Shown in pieces: positions 20,917 through 31,710 of a DNA stretch of 64,000 nucleotides. Each line of letters opens with the position of its first letter. Within the stretch, counting starts at the first letter, position 1. The position numbers and the translations under genes were made by a program. The notes beneath the pieces were generated by a model that was not told where the DNA came from, did no database searches, and was given only the letters and a program-made list of their open reading frames with translations. Source of the DNA: an uncultured Lachnospiraceae bacterium (GTDB taxonomy: Bacteria > Bacillota > Clostridia > Lachnospirales > Lachnospiraceae); the NCBI GenBank assembly GCA_946405625.1, contig CAMJHQ010000003.1, positions 84,273 through 148,272 on the forward strand, read 5' to 3'.

Positions 20917-21612
20917 TTAACCTTCTTCCTCCAATTTAATCTTATCGGATTTCTTAAAACTGAATTTGTTTTCTTCATGCCTGATGAGTCTGCCGATATT
21001 TTCCTTATGTCTGTAAACAGATAGTCCCGCAAAAAGAAAAACAACAATGAAGCTTTCTATCATCGTTCTGAAAGAAATCTCGTTCGTTCTTACAAAGCAC
21101 AGTAAACCATTCAATGCAAAAATCACATATATAACTGCAAATTCTATCATAAGACATATCGAACCAAGTGACAGATACCTCGATATAGCAACAGTCGATA
21201 CAAAGAATACAAGCAGGATCAGGATCATCCATCCGCTTAAAAGCCCTACGATCATACCGCCGATAGTTGCAACTCCCTTACCGCCCTTGAATCCGAGATA
21301 GAAAGGAAATACATGACCGAGCACTGCTCCGAATCCCGTATAAAGTACATATATAAGAAATGTATCGGGATAGGCAGACATAAATATTAATCTGACAAGA
21401 ACGCACGGAATAAACGACTTACAGAAATCTCCGATAAAAACAATAATTCCCGCTTTAGGTCCGAGAACTCTAAGCGCATTTGTCATCCCAAGATTCTTGC
21501 TTCCGTACTTTCTGATATCAACGCCCTTGATCTTGCCGTATATAACGCCTGTTTCCAAAAGGCCGCAGGCATATCCTATAATGATGCATATGATTCTAAA
21601 TAAGACTGTCAC
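20917..21612 (-). CDS. plsY: Glycerol-3-phosphate acyltransferase PlsY
   Basis: [38 protein letters not shown]. Confidence 0.95.
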   Translation of the reverse strand: MTVLFRIICIIIGYACGLLETGVIYGKIKGVDIRKYGSKNLGMTNALRVLGPKAGIIVFIGDFCKSFIPCVLVRLIFMSAYPDTFLIYVLYTGFGAVLGHVFPFYLGFKGGKGVATIGGMIVGLLSGWMILILLVFFVSTVAISRYLSLGSICLMIEFAVIYVIFALNGLLCFVRTNEISFRTMIESFIVVFLFAGLSVYRHKENIGRLIRHEENKFSFKKSDKIKLEEEG

Positions 21613-22948
21613 TTTTCTTAGTCCTTTCTCTTATAATGATCCTTATAGGAGTACCCTCGAAAAGGAACGCTTCTCTGAGTTTATTCTCAAGATATCTTAC
21701 ATATGAGAAATGTGAGAGTTCCTTATCATTTACGAAAATAACAAATGTAGGCGGCTTAACCGAAACCTGTGTCATATAATACAGCTTAAGTCTCTTGCCC
21801 TTATCTGATGGAGGATCTGCTGCAGCGACAGCCTCAGCAAGAATCTCATTCAGAACACCTGTCTGAACTCTCATGCATGAATATTCAATTACACTGTCAA
21901 TCGTATCATATAGCTTCGGAAGTCTCTGTCCCGTAACAGCTGATATGAAAAGCATCTTGGCATAAGGCATAAAAGCAAGCTTCGTCTGAATCTCGCGTTT
22001 CATCTTATTCATGGTATTTGTATCTTTTTCGATAAGATCCCACTTATTGACAGCAATGATCATACCCTTGCCGCGTTCATGAGCTATTCCAGCTATTTTT
22101 GTATCCTGTTCCGTCACACCCTGATCCGCATCTATAACCAGAACCGCAACATCACATCTCTCAACAGCCGCAACAGTACGAATAATACTGTATCTTTCGA
22201 TATCATCCTTGATCTTACTCTTACGTCTGAGTCCGGCTGTATCGATAAATACATATTCCTTACCGTTTCTCTTTACTCTTGTATCTATGGCATCCCTTGT
22301 TGTACCTGCTATATCAGACACAATAAGTCTGTCGGAACCGAGAAGCTTGTTGATGATTGAAGATTTACCAACATTCGGTTTTCCGATAACAGCCACTCTC
22401 GGAGTATCATCTTCTTCCTCTTCCACATCACCGAGATCAAGCTCTTCAAGAACCTTATCGAGCATATCACCGAGTCCTATCATATTTGATGCCGAAACAG
22501 GATAAGGATCACCTATTCCGAGATTATAAAATTCATAAATGTACGGCTCAAACTTATCATAATTGTCAACCTTATTTACACAAAGGACAACCGGCTTACG
22601 GGAACGTCGGAGCATATCCGAAACCTGCATATCGGCAGCAGTAACACCGGATCTTACATCGGTAACAAAAATGATAACATCAGCAGTTTCAATTGCGATT
22701 TCAGCCTGTTCACGCATGGAACGCATGATAATATCATCGCTTTCTTTATCAATACCACCCGTATCTATAATTGTAAACTTATGATCAAGCCATTCACAAT
22801 CTGCATAGATCCTGTCTCTCGTTACTCCCGGCGTATCTTTGACTATAGCAATCCTGTCGCCTGCCAGAGTATTAAAGAGTGTTGATTTTCCAACATTAGG
22901 TCTGCCGACTATGGCAACCATCTTCTTAGCCATGTATATCTCCTCCAA
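21596..22948 (-). CDS. der: Ribosome-associated GTPase Der (EngA)
   Basis: Two G domains: [12 protein letters not shown] and [14 protein letters not shown]-like C-terminus. Confidence 0.98.
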   Translation of the reverse strand: MEEIYMAKKMVAIVGRPNVGKSTLFNTLAGDRIAIVKDTPGVTRDRIYADCEWLDHKFTIIDTGGIDKESDDIIMRSMREQAEIAIETADVIIFVTDVRSGVTAADMQVSDMLRRSRKPVVLCVNKVDNYDKFEPYIYEFYNLGIGDPYPVSASNMIGLGDMLDKVLEELDLGDVEEEEDDTPRVAVIGKPNVGKSSIINKLLGSDRLIVSDIAGTTRDAIDTRVKRNGKEYVFIDTAGLRRKSKIKDDIERYSIIRTVAAVERCDVAVLVIDADQGVTEQDTKIAGIAHERGKGMIIAVNKWDLIEKDTNTMNKMKREIQTKLAFMPYAKMLFISAVTGQRLPKLYDTIDSVIEYSCMRVQTGVLNEILAEAVAAADPPSDKGKRLKLYYMTQVSVKPPTFVIFVNDKELSHFSYVRYLENKLREAFLFEGTPIRIIIRERTKKSDSLI

Positions 22949-23005
22949 AATTCACGAAATAATATATTTCATGAAAAAACAAAGTCGCTCTTCATTTTAT
23001 CGCAG

Positions 23006-23350
23006 TTAAAAGGCATTTTCAACATGATTAATATCATTTCCGAGAATCCCTATGCAATCAAATCTAAGATTCATGGAATCAGGATTATAGTGTTTATACC
23101 TGATATATCCGAGCGCTGTATTCCTGATCTGTTTCTGTTTATGAGCGGTTATCGCTTCAAGCGGATCACCGGCTGATGTGCTGCTTCTGTATTTAACCTC
23201 GACAAAAACCAGATATCCGTCTTTCCTGGCAATAATATCTATCTCACCGAAACGATCTCTGTAATTCCGAAATTCAATCAGATATCCTTTACTGATCAGA
23301 TATTCTGCCGCTACATCTTCATATTTTGAGCCGGTTTCTCTTTTATTCAT
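23006..23350 (-). CDS. YraN/UPF0102 family nuclease-like protein
   Basis: AAEYLISKGYLIEFRNYRDRFGEIDIIARKDGYLVFVEVKYRSS. Confidence 0.92.
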   Translation of the reverse strand: MNKRETGSKYEDVAAEYLISKGYLIEFRNYRDRFGEIDIIARKDGYLVFVEVKYRSSTSAGDPLEAITAHKQKQIRNTALGYIRYKHYNPDSMNLRFDCIGILGNDINHVENAF

Positions 23351-23368
23351 AAATATCGCAGCCCTTGT

Positions 23369-24163
23369 TTATACAAAGTTTTTTATAAAGCTTCTTCTAT
23401 GTGCAGGACAAGGTCCGATTGTTTTGATGGCCGTAATGTGATCCTGAGAACCGTAACCCTTGTTCTTTGCAAATCCATATCCCGGATATTGTTCATCGAG
23501 CTTAACCATCATACGGTCTCTCGTAACCTTCGCAATTATGCTTGCCGCCGCAATCTGAAGAGATTTTGCATCACCTTTGATTATAGGATACTGAGGAATA
23601 TCAAGCCCCTTAATCGGAAATGCATCTACCAGGATAAAATCAGGTCTTGTAGACAGTTTTAGTACAGCCTGTTTCATAGCATCAGAATCTGCGGGTGCTA
23701 TACCAATATCATCAATAACCTTCTCTGAATTCATACCGCATGCAACAGCAACAGCCTTATCCATGATTATATCATATAATTCTTCTCTTCTTTCCTCCGA
23801 AAGCTGCTTGGAGTCATTCAGATACGGAATAACCGTATCCTTTGGAAGGATTACAGCAGCAGTAACAATAGGTCCTGCGAGCGGTCCTCGGCCAACCTCA
23901 TCTACTCCTGCTATATATTCATGATCATAAAACTGCTTTTCAAACTCAAGCATAGTATTAAGCCTGTCCAGTTCTTTTTCTGCTTTATCTCTGTTCTTAA
24001 GGGCTCTGTCAACCAGTTTTACGGTTCCCGCACGCGGATCATCCATATATTTATCCGCAAATGCCGAATATGCATCGATATATTCATTCAGGCCATTTTC
24101 TTTATATATATTCATCGAATCTATAAGAGATAACTCATCACGTATTTCAGATAATTTGATCAT
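23369..24163 (-). CDS. rnhB: Ribonuclease HII
   Basis: YIAGVDEVGRGPLAGPIVTAAVILP...NKGYGSQDH. Confidence 0.95.
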   Translation of the reverse strand: MIKLSEIRDELSLIDSMNIYKENGLNEYIDAYSAFADKYMDDPRAGTVKLVDRALKNRDKAEKELDRLNTMLEFEKQFYDHEYIAGVDEVGRGPLAGPIVTAAVILPKDTVIPYLNDSKQLSEERREELYDIIMDKAVAVACGMNSEKVIDDIGIAPADSDAMKQAVLKLSTRPDFILVDAFPIKGLDIPQYPIIKGDAKSLQIAAASIIAKVTRDRMMVKLDEQYPGYGFAKNKGYGSQDHITAIKTIGPCPAHRRSFIKNFV

Positions 24164-24184
24164 ATGCCCCCCTTAACAAGATTA

Positions 24185-24216
24185 AAGACCGCGATACAAA
24201 CCAGTACGCGGTCTTA
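24185..24216 (-). terminator. Possible terminator/hairpin after rnhB or upstream of lepB
   Basis: AAGACCGCG...CGCGGTCTT inverted repeat. Confidence 0.4.
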
Positions 24217-24237
24217 TGAGATTTTAACAATAAATAT

Positions 24238-25179
24238 TTATTCGGACTCTTCTTTATCAAAATCTCCGAATTTCTTAAGCGGCGTTATACGGAAAACCGC
24301 TTTACCTATAATATTTTCTCGTTTTATATTTCCGACATCCGATGATCGGCTGTCATTACTGTTATTTCTGTTATCACCAAGAACAAAGTATTCATCAGAA
24401 GCGAGAATCACCTTGGTGCTTGCAATACCCGGATCTTCGATGGCAGCTGCCCCGTAATCCTCATTAAGTACCTGCCCGTTAATATATATATTGCCATTTT
24501 CAATCTTAACAGTTTCACCGGGAAGTCCGATAATTCTCTTAACGAACAGAATATCACCGCCCGGTTTCCACGGGAATACTATAACATCAAATCTCTTAGG
24601 ATCGGTAAAATGATACCTCAATTTATCTACCCAGAGAGTTTCTGTATCCAAAAGAGTAGGATTCATTGAATCACCTTCTACCTGAACCTTCTGTCCTACA
24701 AATGTATGCAGAATAAATACAAGGAGAATAACTCCTCCCATATATATTATAGTAGATAAAAGTTCCTTTACGACATTATAACTCGGATCTCTCTCTTTAC
24801 GCCCCTTTTTCCTCTTCTTCTTCGAAGTGTCATCCGATTCGGCTTTAGATGAAGCATCTTCACTTTTATCTATGGAAGTTCCTTCTGCTGCTACTGATTC
24901 AGAAGCGTTATCCGAAGATTCGGATGAGCCATCCTTACCTTGGGCTTTTTCTTTCTTATCACTTGCAAGGATTTCTTCAAAAGACATCTCATTACCGAAA
25001 TCCTCGCCAAGCATTTCAGGCGTAAATCCAAGTTTTGCAGCATCCCTAAGAAGTTTCTCACGTTTTTTCGCCTCTTTGGATGCTTTCCTTGCAGCTTTTT
25101 TCTCTGCCCTTTCTATCTCCTTGGTTTCTCCTGCAGTTGCTATATCATCAAAATCTGTCTTTTCTTCATCAAATAACAA
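24238..25179 (-). CDS. lepB: Signal peptidase I with long charged N-terminal cytosolic extension
   Basis: GDSMNPTLLDTETLWVDKL, FVKRIIGLPGETVKI, YFVLGDNRNNSNDSR; about 130-aa K/E/S-rich N-terminus. Confidence 0.93.
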   Translation of the reverse strand: MLFDEEKTDFDDIATAGETKEIERAEKKAARKASKEAKKREKLLRDAAKLGFTPEMLGEDFGNEMSFEEILASDKKEKAQGKDGSSESSDNASESVAAEGTSIDKSEDASSKAESDDTSKKKRKKGRKERDPSYNVVKELLSTIIYMGGVILLVFILHTFVGQKVQVEGDSMNPTLLDTETLWVDKLRYHFTDPKRFDVIVFPWKPGGDILFVKRIIGLPGETVKIENGNIYINGQVLNEDYGAAAIEDPGIASTKVILASDEYFVLGDNRNNSNDSRSSDVGNIKRENIIGKAVFRITPLKKFGDFDKEESE

Positions 25180-25184
25180 AACAG

Positions 25185-26042
25185 TTACCTCTCAACTTTG
25201 TCAAATGTAATTCTTCCAAGTCGTCCGCTTCTCAGATCATCAATAATCAATCTTGAAGCTTTTTCAATATCAGCTACCCCGCCTTTTTTAAGACATTTCT
25301 TTTCGAGAGCTATTTTTTCCATAAGGACCAGCGTATCATCATCCTCAAGTTTATACCTCTCAGATATATTATTGCAATAATATTTTTGAAGATACTTAAG
25401 CATCTCAAAACAAATATCAGCAATATCTAATATATTATCGTTGATTGAACCGATAAATGCAAGCTTATATCCTACAGACATATCTTCGAATTTAGGCCAT
25501 AAAATTCCGGGAGTATCAAGAAGATTTATCTCATTAGACATTCTGATCCATTGATTTCCTCTTGTAACACCTGGTTTATTACCTGTCTTTGTCGATGCAC
25601 GTCCGACAAACGAATTGATAAATGTAGACTTACCGACATTGGGAATCCCCGCAACCATAGCCTTTACCGGACGGTTCATTATGCCTCTGCGTCTGTCTCT
25701 TTCTATCTTCTCTTTACAGGCTTCCTTTACAGCTCCGCTGACTTTGAGTGCTTCCTTACGATTTCTTGAATCGAGCGGAACAACCTGTATTCCCTGAGAA
25801 GTATATAGATCGATCCATTTTTTTGTCTCGGAAGGATCGGCAAGATCGGTCTTGTTAAGAAGAATAACCCTTCCTTTTCCTTTTCCGAGCTCGTCAATAT
25901 CCGGATTTCTGCTGGACGCAGGAACTCTGGCATCAAGAATCTCAATGATGCAGTCAACCAGCTTCAGATCCTCCTGCATTTTTCTCTTGGCACCGGTCAT
26001 ATGTCCGGGATACCAATTTATATTGGAATTCATATCACTCAT
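25185..26042 (-). CDS. rbgA: Ribosome biogenesis GTPase RbgA/YlqF
   Basis: NWYPGHMTGAKRKMQEDL; circularly permuted NKTD...GIPNVGKSTFIN. Confidence 0.95.
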   Translation of the reverse strand: MSDMNSNINWYPGHMTGAKRKMQEDLKLVDCIIEILDARVPASSRNPDIDELGKGKGRVILLNKTDLADPSETKKWIDLYTSQGIQVVPLDSRNRKEALKVSGAVKEACKEKIERDRRRGIMNRPVKAMVAGIPNVGKSTFINSFVGRASTKTGNKPGVTRGNQWIRMSNEINLLDTPGILWPKFEDMSVGYKLAFIGSINDNILDIADICFEMLKYLQKYYCNNISERYKLEDDDTLVLMEKIALEKKCLKKGGVADIEKASRLIIDDLRSGRLGRITFDKVER

Positions 26043-26044
26043 GA

Positions 26045-26665
26045 CTATTTAATCTTTCCTGACTTTTCTTTCGGAAGAATCCGATAAATGATCTTTCCCT
26101 TTATCTCATTTGCCTGAACATTTCCGAAATTTACAAATCTTGAATCTTCACTGTGTTCCGTGTTATCACCCAGAACAAAATATTCATCATCTCCGAGTTT
26201 GACAGGTCTGTTAAGCCTGCCCATCTGATCAACATATTTGCATGGAATATCATCATCAACCTGCTGTCCGTTAACTACAAGTATTCCTCCGACTATGGAT
26301 ATTGTATCACCCGGAAGGCCGATCACTCTTTTTATATCATAATATTCATTTGATCCGAATCTTTGGATTGCAACTATATCATATCTTTCAACATCGCTGA
26401 ACATATAACTGCACTTACAGAGTATAAGTTCGTCATTATGCTGCAACGTTCCCTCCATTGATGGTCCTGTCATAAAGACCGTACAGAAAAAGAAGGCATA
26501 AAAAGCATAGCCGAGTACAGCCGCTGCAAGAATGACCAGAGAATAATTGAGAATCTTTCTGACCTTTTTAGAAGACTTCTTCTTTTCCTCAAGTTCTCCC
26601 TTTAAGAGATATTCTATTGAATTCTTATTCTTCTTCGACATATCAACCCTCAAACGAGCAAACAA
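26045..26665 (-). CDS. lepB: Signal peptidase I (second paralog)
   Basis: GPSMEGTLQHNDELILCK, IKRVIGLPGDTISI, YFVLGDNTEHSEDSR. Confidence 0.92.
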   Translation of the reverse strand: MFARLRVDMSKKNKNSIEYLLKGELEEKKKSSKKVRKILNYSLVILAAAVLGYAFYAFFFCTVFMTGPSMEGTLQHNDELILCKCSYMFSDVERYDIVAIQRFGSNEYYDIKRVIGLPGDTISIVGGILVVNGQQVDDDIPCKYVDQMGRLNRPVKLGDDEYFVLGDNTEHSEDSRFVNFGNVQANEIKGKIIYRILPKEKSGKIK

Positions 26666-26766
26666 AGAATATTCTTATTATAATATATTGAATCGGTTTA
26701 TAAATGTTGAATTTCTTAATATTATCATATAATCAGATTAATGTTGAAATCCACATTAATAAAGAA

Positions 26767-26786
26767 ACCGGAGCAGATGCTCCGGT
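26767..26786 (-). terminator. Intrinsic terminator after rplS
   Basis: ACCGGAGC-AGAT-GCTCCGGT, minus strand followed by TTCTTTATT. Confidence 0.75.
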
Positions 26787-26807
26787 TCTTTAATTTGAAA
26801 GACTCAA

Positions 26808-27164
26808 TTATTTAATGATTTCCTTAACCTTAGCAGCCTTACCTACTCTGTCACGCAGATAGTAGAGCTTAGCACGTCTTGCCTTACCACGTCTAACAAC
26901 AACGACCTTCTCAACAAGCGGTGAGTTTACAGGCCATGTCTTCTCAACACCTACGCCGTTAGAATTCTTTCTTACAGTAAATGTCTGCTTTGCTTTTGAA
27001 CCCTGGATCTTGATAACTGTACCTTCGAATACCTGGATTCTTGACTTCTCACCTTCCTTGATGAGAGCTGATACCTTAACAGTATCACCTACATTAAAAT
27101 CAAGTGGTGTCTCTCTGAGCTGAGCATCCTCGATGCCCTTGATGATTTCCTCGTAACTCTTCAT
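26808..27164 (-). CDS. rplS: 50S ribosomal protein L19
   Basis: [33 protein letters not shown]...[25 protein letters not shown]. Confidence 0.97.
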   Translation of the reverse strand: MKSYEEIIKGIEDAQLRETPLDFNVGDTVKVSALIKEGEKSRIQVFEGTVIKIQGSKAKQTFTVRKNSNGVGVEKTWPVNSPLVEKVVVVRRGKARRAKLYYLRDRVGKAAKVKEIIK

Positions 27165-27473
27165 GTTACAAACCTCCGTCTATTAAAAATTCGGACGTTC
27201 TTACAATCTTGTTAACATCAGTTTATATAATGATGCCATAAGGCTTAAATACTGACAATTGCAGCGGACCGTCTTAAACAACTTGGATATAATATCATAA
27301 CGTTCACATAAAATCAAGCAGAATTAAATCATATTTTGAATTATAATAAAAATAGAATTATCGTTTTCAGTAACAATAACGAAAGAGATTTACATAATCT
27401 CGGCTAAAAATCAGCTTTTTTATAAAAAATGACAAAATTATACAATTAATTTACAATTTTATTGTTAATGTTG

Positions 27474-27501
27474 TTTGCTAATTTGACAATAATGTATTAT
27501 A
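27474..27501 (+). promoter_or_regulatory. Putative sigma-A promoter for the 78-aa plus-strand ORF
   Basis: TTGCTA, 17-nt spacer, TATAAT; coordinates approximate. Confidence 0.5.
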
Positions 27502-27579
27502 ATTAAACAAGAAACTGATTGATCCATATATCATCAATACATTAAGAATCTATACTTATATGGGAGAGGTAACGATTAT

Positions 27580-27816
27580 ATGGCTATGGTTATGTATCAC
27601 TGCAAATCTACATCTCAGGGAAAAAATATTTCCGCAAAAAATCCTAAAGAGGCAGCTTTAGTTTTCCTCGATGAAGTACTTATGGGAATGTATAAGGTGA
27701 AACTTAAGAAGGTTAACGCCAGAAAGTACAAGGAAGCACCTGATCTCACCGTTGTTGTAACAGATTCATCATCAGGAAAGGAATTTTATTTCCAATATGC
27801 CAGCATGACGCATTGA
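27580..27816 (+). CDS. Uncharacterised 78-aa protein
   Basis: Isolated plus-strand ORF with upstream GGGAGAGG RBS and a downstream terminator. Confidence 0.75.
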   Translation: MAMVMYHCKSTSQGKNISAKNPKEAALVFLDEVLMGMYKVKLKKVNARKYKEAPDLTVVVTDSSSGKEFYFQYASMTH

Positions 27817-27866
27817 TATAGTTTAGAATATATCAGCAAAATAACTTAATACTAGAATTATCCGAA

Positions 27867-27894
27867 TACGGCTTACCTTAAACGGTAAGCCGTA
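27867..27894. terminator. Bidirectional intrinsic terminator between convergent genes
   Basis: TACGGCTTACC-TTAAAC-GGTAAGCCGTA followed by TCTTTTTCTTT. Confidence 0.88.
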
Positions 27895-27903
27895 TCTTTT
27901 TCT

Positions 27904-29865
27904 TTAAAGATTTCTCGGGTCAATATTATAAACCTTATCAAATATAAGTTCATTAAAAGGTCCCGGCAGAACAGCACCGGTCTTTCTTGAAATTCCATTT
28001 AAATCTTCGGTAATCCTCTTATCTCCTTCTACACTATTCATGTCATCAACATTATAAATATATCTTCCTTCCGGTAAAGGTCCGAAGCTCGGAGGTAAAG
28101 AATCTGATTTTCTGATTTCAAGAGTAAGCCTGTCCGTATCAACATCAAAATCAAACCAGCCCTCACAACCTGTAATATCGAATCCGTAAAATTCTCTCCA
28201 TGCCTTAAGATCAAGACATACTTCAGGTTCAGGATACATTATCCTCAGATCTCCGCCGTTCACCTGATGAATATATGCATTCCCTTCGGATGAATTGTCC
28301 TTCGTTGGGAAACATACTGCGCCAACTCCGCAATTATATATTATATTATTAAGAAGCTTCGCATCTCTTGAAGTACCACCTCTGTCCCCCGGCATAAGTC
28401 GGAATGCAACAGGCTTCGCATAATAAGCATAAGCTCTGATCTTTCCGAAGAAGTTATTCACGAGCTGCATACGGTCTGTTCCTTCACCGTAAACACCGTA
28501 GCCGTTTATTATGCTGTCCTCAACATTTTTATACCATCCGCTTGAGCCCGGCTCGTCAGGAATGTCCTTCTCATTAAATCTTCCTTCGATATTCCAGAAG
28601 ATGTTGTTATCTATAAGATTTATTCCTTCTCTTGTACATTCAATAAAGATTGCTTCTCTCTGCTCGACACCATCCAGGAAAAGGTTCTGCGTGATACGAT
28701 TATTTACATTTGCGACATCGAGCCATATGCAGTCGCATCTGTAGGTATTCCGGAATACATTTCTTCTGATAAGAGCATTCTCACTTCCGTGGAATTTAAG
28801 ACCTGCCGCTTCCCAGGAAAGCTCCATCTTCTGCCAGCCAGTACCCTCGATCAGATTATCCTCAACAAGCATATTCTTTGCGAAAAGTCCGGCGATTCCG
28901 CATACACCGGCATCCTTGATATGACATCTTCTTATAATGGAATATCCTGCGACTCTGTCAAAATCTATATTATGATGCCAGCATTCATTACCTACATCAA
29001 TCGCTACAGCATTAGACCAGTCAACTGTACAGTCTTCAATAATCCAGTGATGGCCTCTATATGCGGAGATTGCACCTCTCTGAGGAACAGGCGCACCCAT
29101 AGCTGCATGTGCGCAGACAAGTCCCTTAACCTTTATATATGAAAGATAAGGTATCTTCGGTGCAAAGCACTGCTCTCTTACTGTTATTTCAATCTTATGA
29201 TCCTTCGGATCCTCGTCACCCGGAAGTCTGAAATGTACAGTCTGTCCATTTGCTTCAACCCAGTATGAACCTTCGATATCACTCATACCACTGTAAAGTG
29301 GAACCTGCTGCAGCGGTTTGCCGTCACAGAATATCATTCCTCTTCTGTTAAGATACGGTGTCATATCTGTCTTATCATATTCAATGAAAAGTCTGTCATG
29401 TATTATGTTAACCGCACAGAATGGATTATAGCCTCTGAACATATCAGGATCGAGACTATGGCTCCATATCTTCATATTATAGTTTTTCTTATCTTCAGGA
29501 TAAGCAGGATTCCATCTTCTCCAATCCTCGCTAAGACTGAAATCAGTAACGACTTCGGAAGCCTTAATAATAACCGTACCCGGGTTTGCTGCTTCATAGC
29601 ATATCATCGAATCAGGACCGTTACCGCCTGCCTTCGGAGAAACACATTCATGGTATTCTCCGGGCCCAATGATTATATGAGTTCCTGCAACAGCTTTATC
29701 AGCCGCTGCTTGAATTGTCTTAAATGGCGCACCCTCAGTTCCGTCATTATCATCTGATGCTTTCGGATCATTTTGAGAAACATAAAGCACAGAACTATAA
29801 ACTGTTTCTTTCTCCCAAAAATCAAAATTTCTTCCATCAGGTAAAAGCACTTCTTTAAATTGCAT
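27904..29865 (-). CDS. Right-handed parallel beta-helix protein, possibly a GH120-like beta-xylosidase
   Basis: LYVSQNDPKASDDNDGTEGAPFKTIQAAADKAVAGTHIIIGPGEYHECV...; repeated NxI/NNxF helix rungs; no signal peptide. Confidence 0.6.
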   Translation of the reverse strand: MQFKEVLLPDGRNFDFWEKETVYSSVLYVSQNDPKASDDNDGTEGAPFKTIQAAADKAVAGTHIIIGPGEYHECVSPKAGGNGPDSMICYEAANPGTVIIKASEVVTDFSLSEDWRRWNPAYPEDKKNYNMKIWSHSLDPDMFRGYNPFCAVNIIHDRLFIEYDKTDMTPYLNRRGMIFCDGKPLQQVPLYSGMSDIEGSYWVEANGQTVHFRLPGDEDPKDHKIEITVREQCFAPKIPYLSYIKVKGLVCAHAAMGAPVPQRGAISAYRGHHWIIEDCTVDWSNAVAIDVGNECWHHNIDFDRVAGYSIIRRCHIKDAGVCGIAGLFAKNMLVEDNLIEGTGWQKMELSWEAAGLKFHGSENALIRRNVFRNTYRCDCIWLDVANVNNRITQNLFLDGVEQREAIFIECTREGINLIDNNIFWNIEGRFNEKDIPDEPGSSGWYKNVEDSIINGYGVYGEGTDRMQLVNNFFGKIRAYAYYAKPVAFRLMPGDRGGTSRDAKLLNNIIYNCGVGAVCFPTKDNSSEGNAYIHQVNGGDLRIMYPEPEVCLDLKAWREFYGFDITGCEGWFDFDVDTDRLTLEIRKSDSLPPSFGPLPEGRYIYNVDDMNSVEGDKRITEDLNGISRKTGAVLPGPFNELIFDKVYNIDPRNL

Positions 29866-29978
29866 TACATACCCCCCCATTTTGTTAAATAACAACAATC
29901 GTGGCAGCACGTAAAACATGCTGCCACATTATACTTACAAAAAAAATATTAACAAGTCCTTAAGAACTGAATTATCTA

Positions 29979-30380
29979 TTATTCTTCTTTTCCTTTTCCG
30001 TTGAATGCTTTTTCTTCAACATAAACCATCATATCATAGTGTAAACCATTTAGAATGCCTATAAGTAAACAACCGCCAAGTTGAAATACCCAAATGATAT
30101 TATAGAAAAATCCGATTATATAAACGATAAGCGATATAACAACGCCTATAATGATCTTCACGAGATTCTTCCGTATCCACTTTTTCTTATAAAAATCGAT
30201 ACGTTCAAAAAGCTGTGTATTATTATTGGCAAGCTTATTAAATTTGCGATTTCTGATTATGAGTACCACAGCAGCAACACCTATATACACGACTAAACCA
30301 AAAATGAACTCACTTAATGACATATCAATACCCCTCTTAAATAATTGTATAACATGTAAGTCAAATAGATGGTATAACAA
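29979..30380 (-). CDS. Small hypothetical membrane protein
   Basis: ORF with three hydrophobic segments. Confidence 0.55.
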   Translation of the reverse strand: MLYHLFDLHVIQLFKRGIDMSLSEFIFGLVVYIGVAAVVLIIRNRKFNKLANNNTQLFERIDFYKKKWIRKNLVKIIIGVVISLIVYIIGFFYNIIWVFQLGGCLLIGILNGLHYDMMVYVEEKAFNGKGKEE

Positions 30381-30483
30381 TAAGGCACATATTTAGTTTA
30401 TTTGTTGTGAATGGACTGAAAAATGTCGTGAAGTGAAAATAAATTATATTATATTACTAACAAGCGTTATATAATTAATTCTA

Positions 30484-31710
30484 TTACATTTCAACCGGAA
30501 TTCCGTTAACTGTAAGATCATCGGTCATCTCTATTACAAGACATTTCTTACCGTCAATAATCCTTGTACCGATGATATCGCTGTGCCTCGAGTTAACTCT
30601 GAGGACCATATTGGCATTTCGAACCTCATAGCTTCTTGTTGGAGCAACATTATCAGCAAAGAACTTCTCTTCAACCTTTACATTCGGTACAGGGATATCC
30701 TGAGGAACAAGAACTGCGTCTGCATCCTCGGACTTCTTTTCAATCTGCTTCTCACGGATCTTCTTCATATCAAACTGCTCATCGAACTTCGAATCAAACT
30801 CCGAAAGCTTCTCCTGTGAGACACCGCTCTTCTCGAACACATTTCTCATAGTATCTTTATCAAGGAATACAGTCTCTCCCGAAGATTCATCTTTTATAGT
30901 CTGTACAGTTTCTCTCAGGTTTTCCTGGATTGAAAGTACAGTTTCAAAGCTAGACTCCTCACCGAGAACATCGGATACAAACTCAGTAAAGCCTTCCTTC
31001 TGCTGCTTTGCAGGAAGTGTAGCAGAAACCTTAAGAACTGTATCGAGAAAGCTGTCCTGAAGATAATCCGTCTTCTTCGCAAAGTAAAGAATCTGCGAAT
31101 CATCAGAGCTTCTCTCATTAAATGCAGGAAAGAGGAATCCAACCTCAGGAAGCTCAACTGCGAAAAGCTGTCTCAGAGTATGAATCTCACCGAGATCATC
31201 GTCGAAACCGAGACCCGGCTTAGTAAGCTTCATCGGGCAGATACTGCAGAGTATATACTTATATACCTCATCCGATGCATCATCCATTTCAATTCCATCT
31301 GTTGTAACACCCGGAACATCATACGCCTGATATATAAGAAGGATAAGATAATTACCGACATAGTTATAGGTTTCAATGACCTTCTTATAGAAATCAAGGA
31401 GAGCATCCTCATCCTTTAACTCGGAGTTTCTTATCTTTAAGAGCATGCCTTTACCGTAATCAACATTCTCAGATGTATCATCAAGAAAATCTGCATCCAG
31501 AAGATTCTTTCCGGGTGTACCCGAAAGAGTCTTTCTGAATATCTCGAGATACTTATATTTCTCTTCGTCAGGAAAGCTGTGAAAAGGTTCACTGAATGTC
31601 TTAACTATAGACTTCTCACCGTTAACATAGCAGCCTGCCATTCTCTCAATATTGCAGTCCTGAATCGTATCAAATAATGATTTTATTTCATTTATCTCTT
31701 TCTTAATCAT
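30484..31710 (-). CDS. DUF4317 family protein
   Basis: MIKKEINEIKSLFDTIQDCNIERMAGCYVNGEKSI...KYLEIFRKTLSG. Confidence 0.75.
   Translation of the reverse strand: MIKKEINEIKSLFDTIQDCNIERMAGCYVNGEKSIVKTFSEPFHSFPDEEKYKYLEIFRKTLSGTPGKNLLDADFLDDTSENVDYGKGMLLKIRNSELKDEDALLDFYKKVIETYNYVGNYLILLIYQAYDVPGVTTDGIEMDDASDEVYKYILCSICPMKLTKPGLGFDDDLGEIHTLRQLFAVELPEVGFLFPAFNERSSDDSQILYFAKKTDYLQDSFLDTVLKVSATLPAKQQKEGFTEFVSDVLGEESSFETVLSIQENLRETVQTIKDESSGETVFLDKDTMRNVFEKSGVSQEKLSEFDSKFDEQFDMKKIREKQIEKKSEDADAVLVPQDIPVPNVKVEEKFFADNVAPTRSYEVRNANMVLRVNSRHSDIIGTRIIDGKKCLVIEMTDDLTVNGIPVEM

Noticed and set aside
27165-27330. L19 leader RNA upstream of rplS
   Set aside because: An autoregulatory leader would be plausible, but no conserved structure could be recognised with confidence.
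27483-27501. TTGACA...TATAAT promoter
   Set aside because: The TTGACA is only 9 nt from TATAAT; TTGCTA at 17 nt is the better -35 candidate.
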